50,051 nucleotides of DNA. It comes from Dyella solisilvae (GTDB taxonomy: Bacteria; Pseudomonadota; Gammaproteobacteria; Xanthomonadales; Rhodanobacteraceae). A program made the position numbers and the translations under genes. The number at the start of each line of letters is the position of its first letter. The stretch's first letter is position 1. Where the stretch lies: positions 1 through 50,051 of the forward strand of contig NZ_QQSY01000009.1 of assembly GCF_003351225.1 (NCBI RefSeq). The letters run 5' to 3'. Positions 1 to 7,940 of the stretch are shown here, piece after piece. The notes beneath the pieces were generated by a model. It did not search any database. It had not been told where the DNA came from and saw only the letters and a program-made list of their open reading frames with translations.

Positions 1-116
1 GTGCAGTCGACGCGGACGTCAGAGCACGGGGGGCTTTGCATAGGGGAGGAGTCCATATACGGACCTTACGATTCGGTCTTCGATCCGAACGCGGCCGTGT
101 CCCTTCTTGGGCTTCG

Positions 117-749
117 TTAGTGCAGAGCCGGCCCGCCATCGCTTCCTTGCATCTCCGCCTGAAAGCGCCGGTAGCTGAGCACCGCAGCCACGTCCAGCAT
201 GCCAAGCCAGCGTGGGGCCGTCGGCCACATAGGCTCGGTGTCCAAGCCCAGGGCCAGTAGAATGTCGCGGTGCATACAGCGCACATCTTGCCAGTCGAAC
301 GTATCACTGCTCAGCGACAGTTGGCGCCACCGACTTCTCCGAACGAGCAGTGACACCGTGCCCTTGTATTGGACGAGGCCAAGCTGGGCGATGTCCTCCA
401 ACACGATGACCCGTCGGCCCAGGAGCCAAGTACGTACAAACGTTCGGTCATCAATAACAACGCGGACCGTGGCCACATACGCCAGGCCGGTGATGGCGAC
501 CACGGCGCCTAAAGCGAAGAGGCCAGCCAGCAGCGGATGATGGTTGCCCAGACCCCGCCACGCCCCCCACAGTGCCACGCCACCGCAGACCAGGAGCGCC
601 AGAGTGTTCAGCAGGCGCGATTGGGGGCGCGGGCTGTAGTGTTTGCCCCCCGTGCCAGGGGTGGCTTGGGAACCGTTGATGTCTCCAGAAGAAAGTGCTC
701 CCCTTGCGTTCATCGCTTCCGCAAATTCGTCCGGTGTTTTCAAGCTCAT
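117..749 (-). CDS. Unassigned membrane protein, two TM segments
   Basis: A 210-residue protein I do not recognise. Residues ~46-64 and ~72-95 are hydrophobic and look like a transmembrane hairpin. The C-terminal ~110 residues are soluble and beta-rich, with the look of a membrane-anchored PH-like domain (inference). The reading frame extends 13 codons further to 788, but I chose the ATG at 749 because GAGGGGGAG lies directly upstream. It is the downstream-most of six small minus-strand genes separated by related stem-loops. Its GC and codon use look less extreme than in the amino-acid operons to the right, as expected for accessory DNA. Confidence 0.6.
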   Translation of the reverse strand: MSLKTPDEFAEAMNARGALSSGDINGSQATPGTGGKHYSPRPQSRLLNTLALLVCGGVALWGAWRGLGNHHPLLAGLFALGAVVAITGLAYVATVRVVIDDRTFVRTWLLGRRVIVLEDIAQLGLVQYKGTVSLLVRRSRWRQLSLSSDTFDWQDVRCMHRDILLALGLDTEPMWPTAPRWLGMLDVAAVLSYRRFQAEMQGSDGGPALH

Positions 750-847
750 CTCCCCCTCGGGATGATCTGCACTGCTTGCTGCGAACACGGATTAACGCCG
801 CGGCACGCACAATTGGACCGTCGCTCACAGTTCCCTGGAGAGCTTAG

Positions 848-871
848 GTCCGCTCTGTGTCGGTAGCGGAC
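848..871. repeat. 24-nt stem-loop, copy 1
   Basis: GTCCGCT, a 10-nt loop, then AGCGGAC: a perfect 7-bp stem. It lies 18 nt beyond the stop of the gene at 890-1330. It has the same size and stem as the copies at 1387, 2078 and 2450. No U-tract follows on either strand, so it is not a classical terminator. Confidence 0.75.
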
Positions 872-889
872 AGTTGCGCTCACGCTGCT

Positions 890-1330
890 CTAGTTCGGCT
901 TGTCCCACTTCAGGTCGCTGAGCTTGGCTTCCCGGCCGGACTTGCCGCCATCGGCTTTGCAGGCAGCAAGATCTCGCTGCCGCAGCACTGCCCCTTCGGA
1001 TCGCCAGCGTGCGAAGGCGTTACTGATCGCGGGGTTTGCCTGCGCCAGGTCTTCGACTGCTCTCAATTCCGACAGGCTTAGAGGTTGAATAGCCTTCTTT
1101 TGCTGCGTATATGCGGTAAGAAAGCGGACATAGAGGCCCAGAGGAACAATCAGGGCCAACTGGTAACTGTGTCTGTGCAGGACATCGTTGTGGCCCAGGT
1201 ACGCGAGGATCGCTGCCACGCCAAGCGACACAGCAAACGTTGCCATGCGCCAAATTTGCTTACGTTCTTCCTGCTCAACTTCTGCACGCGCGAGCGGCTC
1301 GTGAGCGAACGTCCGATTCCCCTGATCCAT
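890..1330 (-). CDS. Unassigned small membrane protein
   Basis: A 146-residue protein of unknown function. Two adjacent hydrophobic stretches (about residues 28-45 and 53-70) predict a transmembrane hairpin. They are followed by a soluble, partly helical C-terminal half ending in a Lys-rich tail. The ATG is preceded by AGGGGAAAT, a good ribosome binding site. The gene sits in the minus-strand array of small genes and is followed 18 nt after its stop by the 24-nt stem-loop. No family assignment can be supported from the sequence. Confidence 0.6.
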   Translation of the reverse strand: MDQGNRTFAHEPLARAEVEQEERKQIWRMATFAVSLGVAAILAYLGHNDVLHRHSYQLALIVPLGLYVRFLTAYTQQKKAIQPLSLSELRAVEDLAQANPAISNAFARWRSEGAVLRQRDLAACKADGGKSGREAKLSDLKWDKPN

Positions 1331-1386
1331 ATTTCCCCTTAGAACTAGTTCAATACACCCTGGCGATTATCTTTGGATTCTTCGCT

Positions 1387-1410
1387 GTCCGCTTCGGGTC
1401 GCGAGCGGAC
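1387..1410. repeat. 24-nt stem-loop, copy 2
   Basis: GTCCGCT, loop TCGGGTCGCG, AGCGGAC, with a perfect 7-bp stem. It lies 13 nt past the stop of the gene at 1424-1663. The flank CCTTACG is shared with copy 3 and with a possible remnant near 60-70. Confidence 0.75.
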
Positions 1411-1423
1411 CTTACGAAAACGC

Positions 1424-1663
1424 CTAGCGACGCAGGTTGTTGAACGCGGCAACCGCCACCCATAAAACAACAAGCGTTGCAATTCCTACCCATTGGATTT
1501 GGCCGTGGGATTGCGCGCAATCCTTGCGGGTCGGATAGCGGCCTAGAGTGAGCGCGAGCATCACAACCCGGCCCAATTGGAAGAGCACGAAGTCCCAGAT
1601 AATCACTTTGAAGATGAATCTGGCGGTTGCTCCAACCGCGTCCTCAATGACCTCGCGCACCAA
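1424..1663 (-). CDS. Unassigned 79-residue membrane protein
   Basis: A small protein with two hydrophobic segments (about residues 15-38 and 57-74) separated by a short basic, Cys-containing loop. The frame opens with adjacent TTG (1663) and GTG (1660) codons behind AAGGGGG. GTG at 1660 has the better spacing, so the true start may be one codon later. It lies only 21 nt downstream of the gene at 1685-2041, which suggests co-transcription. Function unknown. Confidence 0.5.
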   Translation of the reverse strand: MVREVIEDAVGATARFIFKVIIWDFVLFQLGRVVMLALTLGRYPTRKDCAQSHGQIQWVGIATLVVLWVAVAAFNNLRR

Positions 1664-1684
1664 TCCCCCTTGAAGAGTCCGCCT

Positions 1685-2041
1685 CTACGTCGCTTGGAAC
1701 CACTGCTCTAATGGTCTCACCGAGGCCGGATCGGGAAGCCCAACAGCGCCTGCACCGACCACTTCAAGTCCAACGATCTTCCCGTCAGCACACCAGACGA
1801 TTACATCAATCGTCGCACCGTTCCATGTACCACACGCCTCGGCAGCAATACTGCCATTAGTGGCCTCACCCTTTGGGCCGAACCATACAGTCGCGCAGCC
1901 GCACTTGCACGTTGCTGTCACCGATAGCCGCCTTATCGGGGCGACGGCTTCCGGCGACAAGACACCGACGGCTCCAACCCGGAGAACGTTCTCCAAGACC
2001 GTTGCTTCAACGCTGGATATAGGTCGAATCACGCCCGTCAT
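1685..2041 (-). CDS. Unassigned small protein with CxCxC motif
   Basis: A 118-residue soluble protein with cysteines at 45, 47 and 49 (CKCGC) and further Cys at about 69 and 83, so a metal or disulfide site is possible (inference). It starts with ATG; no clear Shine-Dalgarno sequence precedes it. It is the upstream member of a close pair with the 79-residue membrane protein at 1424-1663. It is not recognised as a named family. Composition and frame length fit a real gene. Confidence 0.55.
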   Translation of the reverse strand: MTGVIRPISSVEATVLENVLRVGAVGVLSPEAVAPIRRLSVTATCKCGCATVWFGPKGEATNGSIAAEACGTWNGATIDVIVWCADGKIVGLEVVGAGAVGLPDPASVRPLEQWFQAT

Positions 2042-2077
2042 AGCAAAAAGTATCTAGAAATCCAACTAGGCGATTAT

Positions 2078-2101
2078 GTCTGCTTCGGGTCGGGAGCGGA
2101 C
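2078..2101. repeat. 24-nt stem-loop, copy 3
   Basis: GTCTGCT, loop TCGGGTCGGG, AGCGGAC. The stem has one G-U/C-A type position, and the 24-nt span and the loop sequence are nearly identical to copy 2. It begins directly after the TAA of the gene at 2103-2405. A flanking ATAATCGCC (minus strand) is also shared with copy 2. Confidence 0.75.
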
Positions 2102-2102
2102 C

Positions 2103-2405
2103 TTACCGCGCCATCTGGCAGAGAAGGCTGCCCGCAAAACCAGCTGCCAGGCACATATTAACGACCACAACCACCCGAAGCGCCCTGACGCGTCCCATCA
2201 CGGCGACCGGGGCTCGGCTTCGAAACAACACCCACGAATTTACCGGGCCGAGGCGATAGAACACCTGATCAAACGGTGGTGAATAGAGCTGGGCGGCATA
2301 GCTCGGGTCTGCCTCGACGATGGACTTCCAAAACGCACCGGCCACAGACATCGTCACCACCCAACTGGCGGCACCCATAAGCCCAAGGATGAGTGGAATA
2401 GGCAA
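2103..2405 (-). CDS. Unassigned small membrane protein
   Basis: A 100-residue protein with hydrophobic segments at about 3-25 and 77-95 flanking a soluble middle containing a Tyr/Pro-rich stretch. Start is TTG at 2405, supported by GAGG five bases upstream; an internal ATG at residue 10 is a poorer choice because it would shorten the first membrane segment. It belongs to the minus-strand array, and the stem-loop abuts its stop codon. Function unknown. Confidence 0.55.
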   Translation of the reverse strand: MPIPLILGLMGAASWVVTMSVAGAFWKSIVEADPSYAAQLYSPPFDQVFYRLGPVNSWVLFRSRAPVAVMGRVRALRVVVVVNMCLAAGFAGSLLCQMAR

Positions 2406-2449
2406 ATCGACCTCTACGCTCGTTGGCAGGACGGGAAGCTCTTCGTAAT

Positions 2450-2473
2450 GTCAGCTGTGGGCCGGAAGCGGAC
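2450..2473. repeat. 24-nt stem-loop, copy 4 (degenerate)
   Basis: GTCAGCT, 10-nt loop, AGCGGAC: one mismatch in the 7-bp stem, same 24-nt span as the other copies. It lies 29 nt after the stop of the gene at 2503-2736. Confidence 0.65.
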
Positions 2474-2502
2474 CCTAAGAATGCTTTGATCCCGCCATGT
2501 AG

Positions 2503-2736
2503 CTATGCGTCGTCCTTCGGGTGGCCTGCCTCACTCCACAGGCGGCCGACTCGAACGACTTTACAGCGGTAGCAAGCGCTGCTGAACTCGTCCTGGTTGT
2601 ACCAGGCATGCGTTCCACCCGCCCGTTCGCAGTCTTGGCCCTTTTCAGCAACACCAAGGTCAAGCAGGAACCACGGGAGATGCTGCCGCACGGCAGTCCG
2701 CCATCGATATGGTGATCGATTCCGTTGGGCGATCAT
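2503..2736 (-). CDS. Small Cys/Trp-rich protein, unassigned
   Basis: A 77-residue protein. Its conserved-looking core carries C36, H43, the WYNQDE patch at 45-50, C55 and C58 (CYRC), and a downstream LW. The spaced Cys/His residues could bind a metal ion (inference). The frame extends upstream to 2784, but ATG at 2736 is preceded by AGGGG at 7-nt spacing and gives the better start. I believe similar small proteins occur in other Xanthomonadales but cannot name the family. It is the last clearly coding member of the small-gene array. Confidence 0.55.
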   Translation of the reverse strand: MIAQRNRSPYRWRTAVRQHLPWFLLDLGVAEKGQDCERAGGTHAWYNQDEFSSACYRCKVVRVGRLWSEAGHPKDDA

Positions 2737-3181
2737 TTGAAGTCCCCTTGCTTTGTCGGCTCCGGTTCGGAAGCCCGCGTCCACTCGACCGTCCTAACGT
2801 ACTCGGGCCTACTCGGGCCAGGCCATCGGGCCGCATCGTTCCCTTCGCTGGGTGCTCCTATGCACCGACTCACCATCGAAGGCATGCGTTTCGGGTCGAA
2901 GGTGGATTTGATTTGCTGGGAAAATGTATCTCCTTGGGGTTGGCGTCACCTGCAAATTAAACACTTGGGGAATGACCGCACGGATTGACCCCGTGGAAAT
3001 CAATAAAGCCGAATCAGGCCTCTACGGCCCATGCGCGGTAAGTTACGAGGCAACCGGCCGCACCCAACGAGCGGATCTCGGCGCGGATTCAGGAAACTCC
3101 CGACCCACCAATCACGCCGTTTCGGCAACAGCAAGCTTTGCGGGCCTATCGTGGTGGACGGTCGAAAAGTGAGGTGCCGCC
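2737..3181. other. Gene-free interval, 445 bp
   Basis: No convincing gene on either strand; the open frames here lack ribosome binding sites and natural composition. It contains a tandem pair of ACTCGGGCC motifs near 2810-2828. It separates the small-gene array from the plus-strand gene at 3182 and presumably holds both promoters. Confidence 0.5.
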
Positions 3182-3490
3182 ATGTCCGTGGATACCAAGA
3201 CTCCGTTCGAACACGTCAACGACGTCGTTGCGCAGCTCAAGGAGATGCGCCACTACGCGAAGAACAACGTCGAGACCCTGACGGCGCAGTGGCTGCTGTT
3301 TGATGGCGAACTCAGGAAGCTGAAGCACGCCAGCTTGATCGAAACGCTGATGACGCGCCAAGGCGAATTGCACGATGCGCTGAACGAGGAGATCACCGCT
3401 CTCGAGGAGCTGGCGATCACACTCAAGCCGCCACCGGAGGAGACCCCGGCGACGGCTCCCGCCCAACCCGCGGCGCGCGCAAAGCACTAA
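3182..3490 (+). CDS. Unassigned helical protein
   Basis: A 102-residue protein. Residues ~8-80 are predicted helical with heptad-like Leu spacing, so a helical bundle or short coiled coil is likely. Residues 82-102 form a Pro/Ala-rich tail (PPPEETPATAPAQPAARA) ending in Lys-His. No cysteine, signal peptide or membrane segment is seen. The ATG has GAGGTG upstream at good spacing. It stands alone between a 445-bp gap and a convergent neighbour. Function unknown. Confidence 0.6.
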   Translation: MSVDTKTPFEHVNDVVAQLKEMRHYAKNNVETLTAQWLLFDGELRKLKHASLIETLMTRQGELHDALNEEITALEELAITLKPPPEETPATAPAQPAARAKH

Positions 3491-3679
3491 TCGTTACGCT
3501 GAGCGGATGGTCCCGACACGTACTCACGTGGCGGGCGCCTCTCGGCGCCTGCCGGGACACCCGGTGGTCCGTGCCGCCGTCGATGCAGGGCCGTCCATTT
3601 GTCGATTGACTCGCCCCTTCGCGGCTCAGGCAAATCATGCGACGCCGTCTTCACGGAGGTGGAACCGGTGACGCCCAGG

Positions 3680-4702
3680 TCAATGCAATGAAGCCTGCCG
3701 GCCCTGAGCCAATACGACGAGTGCGGCGCGGGTTTCCTGCTCTGCTTTGGCCGGTGGCCATGAGGCCATTTCCGCCAGTGGATGCTGTCGCGCCAGGAGG
3801 CGTATGGCGTGCAGTCCCAACCAGTAACCCGAGCGATTGGGCAGGTCGGCTTGAAACTGCGTTCTTCCACCTTCGAACCAGCGCGCGAACGTTTTCGAGG
3901 TCGCGTGCTTGGTCGGGTCAATGGTCAGTTCGTCCGCTTCCTGCAGGAAGCGCTTTGCCGCCTCAGGCAATTTCCCATCCGGAAGCGCACCCAGATCGCG
4001 CTGAAGGAGGTACTCACCATCCGTGTGACCCGGTGAGACTATCGAGCTGACGTAAGTTGCGAGGCCCTCTTCAAAGAGGGGGAGGGTCAGATGGGTTCCT
4101 GGCATCACGCCGTCGTCCGTAATGCCGGCGTGTTCGGCATCCCACAGGTGAAAGAGTTCGTGTGGCAACACGATATCCAGGGAAGCCTTCTCAAGAAGCA
4201 AGGTGTCGACGGCCAACGCAAGCACCGGCTCGCCATTCGGCAGAACGCCGCTCTTGGCGTCGAAATTGGGGGCAAGCACCACCATCACCTTCGGCTGCCC
4301 CGACGCGCCGAAATACCTGGCGAACTGTTTCGTCTGTACGTTCAGCGCGTCACTGATGGCGTGGACTCCTTCAGGTATGTCCTGGCCGATGCGTTGGTAC
4401 TCCTGGAATCGAGCACTCAAGGCCAGGTCCTTCTGCTGGCGCCAGTCCGGCTGGTTGCGGACCTCCCAGACGACCGACTGGTACACGGCCTCTCGAGGCG
4501 CCTCGATGAACTTGTCCCAGAGCTTCTCCTGTTCGGCGAAAGGCTTGCCCTTGGCTGCCCGCCAGAACGTGGTGAACGACTGATCGATCGGCGGTGGGGC
4601 GTCACCCTGCGTCGCACTCGCGACGACGGGCGAGTTGATCGCCAAGGTCATGGCGGCCGCGATCAGCAGGTTCGGAAACCGAGCTACTTTCTTCATGCTC
4701 AT
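3680..4702 (-). CDS. Secreted HExxH-type putative metallopeptidase
   Basis: 340 residues. The N-terminus has a signal peptide (MSMKK, hydrophobic 11-28, AxA-like VASA). The zincin motif HELFH is at 181-185, followed by the acidic LFEEGLATY at ~209-217, which fits the downstream Glu ligand of gluzincin-type peptidases. Both zinc His residues and the catalytic Glu are present, so it should be an active periplasmic or secreted zinc peptidase; the substrate is unknown. The open frame runs 40 codons further upstream, but the start at 4702 has GAGG eight bases away and begins the signal peptide. It is monocistronic, converging on the gene at 3182. Confidence 0.7.
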   Translation of the reverse strand: MSMKKVARFPNLLIAAAMTLAINSPVVASATQGDAPPPIDQSFTTFWRAAKGKPFAEQEKLWDKFIEAPREAVYQSVVWEVRNQPDWRQQKDLALSARFQEYQRIGQDIPEGVHAISDALNVQTKQFARYFGASGQPKVMVVLAPNFDAKSGVLPNGEPVLALAVDTLLLEKASLDIVLPHELFHLWDAEHAGITDDGVMPGTHLTLPLFEEGLATYVSSIVSPGHTDGEYLLQRDLGALPDGKLPEAAKRFLQEADELTIDPTKHATSKTFARWFEGGRTQFQADLPNRSGYWLGLHAIRLLARQHPLAEMASWPPAKAEQETRAALVVLAQGRQASLH

Positions 4703-4840
4703 TCCGCGGACCTCAAGTTCGTTGGTTTCCAGGCGCCACACACTCGTATCGAAGAGTCGTCTGTGCGGCGGTTCGCCTGAAGTCTGTGGCGCCGTGGCCG
4801 TATTTGTCCCTGAACGTGCCACCGTGCCTGACGGAGCCCT

Positions 4841-5443
4841 CTATCTGGCTGCCTTCCCCGATCGGTGGCGGGTGTCCTTCCTGGCCCCTTGATCCCGACG
4901 CTGTTTGCCCGCCTTGGGCAGAGTGGTCTTGTCGTCTCCGGGTGCATCCGGCCTGGTCGTGCGCGACTCAGACGGCAGATCCAACGGCACCAGCATGCCG
5001 CGCTTGAGCGTGCTCAGGGCGACCCTGGTCTGGAAGCGACGGACGTTGGCATTGTCCGCCACCAGGCGTTGCATCAGGGCTTCGAAGTCGTCGACGTCGC
5101 GCGCCACGACGATTAGCACATAGTCGCCGGCGCCGGTGACATACCAGGCCTCCTGTATGCGTGGCTCGGTGGCGATCCACTGCTTGAGGCTCGCCAGAAG
5201 CTCCGGGCGTTCGCGCTCGACCTCGACGTCCACGATCATCGTCAACGGCAATCCCGCCCGCTTGGGGTCGACCACGGCGACCTCGGCGACGATGATGCCC
5301 TCCTCGCGCATACGCACGATGCGTCGTTGCACGGCGGACGCGGAGAGCCCGATGTCCGATCCAATCAGCTCGGCGGGGCGGCGCGCATCCTTCTGGAGCA
5401 CGGCCAGGATGCGCCGGTCTGTCTTGTCCAGTTCGCTGTTCAT
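4841..5443 (-). CDS. Lrp/AsnC family transcriptional regulator
   Basis: 200 residues. The N-terminal winged helix-turn-helix is at ~5-60 (LDKTDRRIL, then IGLSASAVQRRI as recognition region). The RAM/ligand domain is at ~68-150 with the typical GAGDYVL turn at 104-110. Unlike the usual ~150-residue members, it carries a 40-residue basic, low-complexity C-terminal tail rich in Arg, Lys and Asp. I chose ATG 5443 because the family starts just before the LDxxD motif; the longer frame begins with TTG and adds nothing conserved. It is divergent from the GST gene at 5562, which it may control (inference). Confidence 0.85.
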   Translation of the reverse strand: MNSELDKTDRRILAVLQKDARRPAELIGSDIGLSASAVQRRIVRMREEGIIVAEVAVVDPKRAGLPLTMIVDVEVERERPELLASLKQWIATEPRIQEAWYVTGAGDYVLIVVARDVDDFEALMQRLVADNANVRRFQTRVALSTLKRGMLVPLDLPSESRTTRPDAPGDDKTTLPKAGKQRRDQGARKDTRHRSGKAAR

Positions 5444-5561
5444 TTGCGCGCGAATTCCTCTGTCAACGGGAAAAATGTTCGCCAAACGATTCTAAGTCGC
5501 GGAAAGGCCGCGCGACCGGGCTCTAGCATAGCCTGCACCTGTCACCCTGAGCCTTCCAGTC

Positions 5562-6227
5562 ATGAAGCTTCTGTACCAGTCGCATTCGCCGTACGCGCGA
5601 AAGGTCCTCGTGTTGGCCCACGAAGTGGGGCTGGCCGATCGCATGGAAGTGATCCACCACGAAACGAGCCCGGTGCAGCGCAACGAGGATGTGTTCGCAC
5701 TCAACCCGCTGGGCAAGGTGCCCGTGTTGATCTGCGACGACGGGACCGTCCTGTTCGATTCGAATGTGATCTGTGAGTACCTGGACGGGCTTCACGATCG
5801 ACCGAAGCTGATTCCTTCCGAGTTATCGCCTCGATATCGCGCATTGCGCCACCAGGCCATCGCCACGGGATTGGCTGATGCCGGAATCGCCGTCCGCTGG
5901 GAGGCCGAACGTCGTCCTGAGGCGATGAGATGGCCGCCACTGCTTGAAGGCCATCTGCAGAAGGTCATCGCGGCCTGTGACTACCTGGAAGCCAACGTCC
6001 AGGCGCACGACACGCTGGACATCGGCGACGTCGCCCTCGCCACGGCACTGAGCTGGATCGAATTTCGCCATGTTCATGACTTCCTGGCGGGGCGGCCGCG
6101 GCTGTCCGCCTGGTACCGGCGAATGTGCGCGCGTCCTTCGATGATGGCCACCACCTTTTCCGGCGACACCGTGGATACACCACGCGAAGCCAACGCGGGA
6201 GCGGGCCATGCCCTCGCCATGGTTTGA
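5562..6227 (+). CDS. Glutathione S-transferase family protein
   Basis: 221 residues. The N-terminal thioredoxin-fold domain (1-80) begins MKLLYQSHSPYARKV, with Ser7/Ser9/Tyr11 as candidate catalytic residues. It contains the cis-Pro motif NPLGKVPVL (48-56) and the gamma-Glu-binding DS pair (66-67). The helical C-terminal domain follows at ~90-200. It is cytosolic and probably conjugates or reduces small electrophiles with glutathione; the exact substrate cannot be read from the sequence. It is divergent from an Lrp/AsnC regulator with a 118-bp shared promoter region. Confidence 0.85.
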   Translation: MKLLYQSHSPYARKVLVLAHEVGLADRMEVIHHETSPVQRNEDVFALNPLGKVPVLICDDGTVLFDSNVICEYLDGLHDRPKLIPSELSPRYRALRHQAIATGLADAGIAVRWEAERRPEAMRWPPLLEGHLQKVIAACDYLEANVQAHDTLDIGDVALATALSWIEFRHVHDFLAGRPRLSAWYRRMCARPSMMATTFSGDTVDTPREANAGAGHALAMV

Positions 6228-6414
6228 GCTGCTCTGCCTGCACGGCTACATCAGCGATCGGCGCCTGCTGCGCAGGATGGCGCACGCTCCCTCAACGACG
6301 CCTCCCGTCCAGCCGAAGGCCAAAAAGGATGCCGCCAAGCTTGCGAGGCATGCCGTCATCACTTCCCTGAGGTTGTGCCTTGGCATCGGCGATGGTGTTG
6401 CCCGTTCGCAATGA
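6208..6414 (+). CDS. Possible small basic protein overlapping GST end
   Basis: A 68-residue frame that overlaps the last 20 bases of the GST gene and ends 9 bases before the convergent gene at 6424. The start ATG has GGGAGCGGG upstream, and codon choice (CTG, CGC, GGC, ATC) is like that of real genes here. The protein has an aromatic/Leu N-terminus (WFELLCLHGYISDRRLL), a Lys/Ala-rich middle and a C-terminal CLGIGDGVARSQ. Function is unknown, and it could be a chance frame. Confidence 0.4.
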   Translation: MPSPWFELLCLHGYISDRRLLRRMAHAPSTTPPVQPKAKKDAAKLARHAVITSLRLCLGIGDGVARSQ

Positions 6415-6423
6415 GGCGGCGAC

Positions 6424-7113
6424 TCAAGCGCTGGACGCCCGCACGCGCGCGCCCACAATGACCAGCCACAGCACCAGGGCGATCTCACCCAGTTGGGCGG
6501 GGAACGCAATGCTGGAAACCAGATCCTCATGACTGGGCCACAGCAGGCCAGTGAGGCTGATAGCCAGATAGGCAAAGCCATTGAGGATCAGCCAATAGCC
6601 GATGAAGCGGGCGATGAAGCCACTGCGGATCACCAGGATGGCCAGCGGGAACAACCATAATCCCCAGAAGATCTGGGAATAGCCGACGACCTGGCCATGC
6701 ATGCGCAGGTGGAGCATGGCCAGCGATGCGCGCTGCGGCTCAGTGAATGCGGCGAGGTAGTCGCCACCCTGCACCAGCAGCAAGGTGGTCACGTCGTTGA
6801 GCACGTTGAAGAAGTACAGCGGCGTGTCCATCAGACCGAGCACGGTCATCAGCACCGCCAGGGTCATGTCCACGCCCTTGAACAGTCGAAACAGCGACAA
6901 GGTGAGGAAGAGGCTGATGGTCCCGGTAAACAGGTCCGTGACGATGCCGAGGCGAAACAACCCCTCGTGGGCTGCGATGTTGGCGGCGGTGGCCTCGGCG
7001 TCGCCGTGGACGAACAGCGTGTTGGGAAGGTAGATGAGGCGTATCGGCGCGGAGACGGCAAGCAGCAGGTAGAGCCAGCCCGCGATTCTTGCGCGCCGTT
7101 TGATCGGATCCAT
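6424..7113 (-). CDS. DUF4386-like integral membrane protein
   Basis: 229 residues with about six hydrophobic segments (roughly 13-32, 50-75, 86-110, 140-160, 168-190, 200-222). The N-terminus MDPIKRRARIAGWLYL and overall pattern match the DUF4386 type of bacterial inner-membrane proteins of unknown role. The open frame continues far upstream to 7620, but that extension is the shadow of the next gene. The ATG at 7113 has GGGAGAG six bases upstream. It lies 119 bp downstream of the gene at 7233 and may be co-transcribed with it. Confidence 0.7.
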   Translation of the reverse strand: MDPIKRRARIAGWLYLLLAVSAPIRLIYLPNTLFVHGDAEATAANIAAHEGLFRLGIVTDLFTGTISLFLTLSLFRLFKGVDMTLAVLMTVLGLMDTPLYFFNVLNDVTTLLLVQGGDYLAAFTEPQRASLAMLHLRMHGQVVGYSQIFWGLWLFPLAILVIRSGFIARFIGYWLILNGFAYLAISLTGLLWPSHEDLVSSIAFPAQLGEIALVLWLVIVGARVRASSA

Positions 7114-7232
7114 GTGCGCTCTCCCATGCGATGTGTTGCTCGCTAGCCCGCCACGCGGCGCACCCGTGCGTTTCCTTCCACTGACGATCCATCCCTCGGT
7201 GGGTCCGCCCTGCTCGCCCCGTGCGTCGCTCG

Positions 7233-7823
7233 CTACGGCGCCACGCGAGTGAAGTCCATGATCCAGTTGACCTCCCAGGTCTTGCCGTCGTCGGCGGAGT
7301 AGGCCTGCTCCCAATGCGCCTTGGTGGGCGTGATCCCGGACCACACGAAGCGCACGCGTATCGGTTTGCCGCGCAAGGTGTCGGTCGAATAGAAGGTGCC
7401 CACGCCGTGATCGAAATGACCCTTCACTGGCGGGTCCAGTTCGCCGAACGGGTTGCGGCCGTCGAGCCACCAGATCGCCCACTGGCCGGTCTTGGGGTCG
7501 TAGGAGCGCAGCCCCACGCCGCGATAAGCGCCCTCGGGCGTGTTGAACACGTTGTCGTCGACATTCGCATAGCCGTCCATCAGCTTGCGCATGCTCAGGG
7601 CGCCGTCGAACTCTTCCCACTCGTGGCTATTGGCGAGCTTGTCCTTGAGCTTGCGGTGGTGGCCTTTCCAGTCACCCACCAGGAAGTCGAAATCATGCAG
7701 ACCGGAGAGATTGGCCGCCCCCTGTTGATTCTTGGGGGCGTCTTGCGAGGCATGGACGGCGATGCCGGAGGCCATCACCAGCAGGGCAGCGACGGCGAGG
7801 AACACAACGCGAAAACCTTTCAT
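7233..7823 (-). CDS. Secreted DUF1579-like protein
   Basis: 196 residues. The signal peptide (MKGFRVVFLAVAALLVMASG, cleavage near AVHA) is followed by a beta-rich domain starting with LHDFDFLVGDWKGHH. The FLVGxW opening is typical of DUF1579/lipocalin-like proteins of unknown function that bind or modify small ligands. It contains many Trp and Tyr residues (WAIWWLDG, FVWSGI). The start at 7823 was chosen because it begins the signal peptide and has AAGGA upstream. It is probably exported to the periplasm. Confidence 0.65.
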   Translation of the reverse strand: MKGFRVVFLAVAALLVMASGIAVHASQDAPKNQQGAANLSGLHDFDFLVGDWKGHHRKLKDKLANSHEWEEFDGALSMRKLMDGYANVDDNVFNTPEGAYRGVGLRSYDPKTGQWAIWWLDGRNPFGELDPPVKGHFDHGVGTFYSTDTLRGKPIRVRFVWSGITPTKAHWEQAYSADDGKTWEVNWIMDFTRVAP

Positions 7824-7940
7824 ACGAATGGTCCTTCTGCGGAAGTGCCCGGGCATGATCGCGCCGCATGGATCGGCGCGCCACCGCCAGAGGTCAGGGT
7901 GGCGCCAAGCCGCCCGACGACCTGTACCTGACCCTATAGG

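Noticed and set aside
848-2473. Integron attC sites for the small-gene array
   Set aside because: The stem-loops are only 24 nt. I could not find paired core sites (RYYYAAC and GTTRRRY) flanking each one, and no integrase is in view. A single GTTGGAT near copy 3 has no partner.
3040-3180. Possible 3' remnant of a protein gene upstream of 3182
   Set aside because: One frame reads plausibly for about 30 codons but has no start, no recognisable domain and runs into the next gene's leader region.
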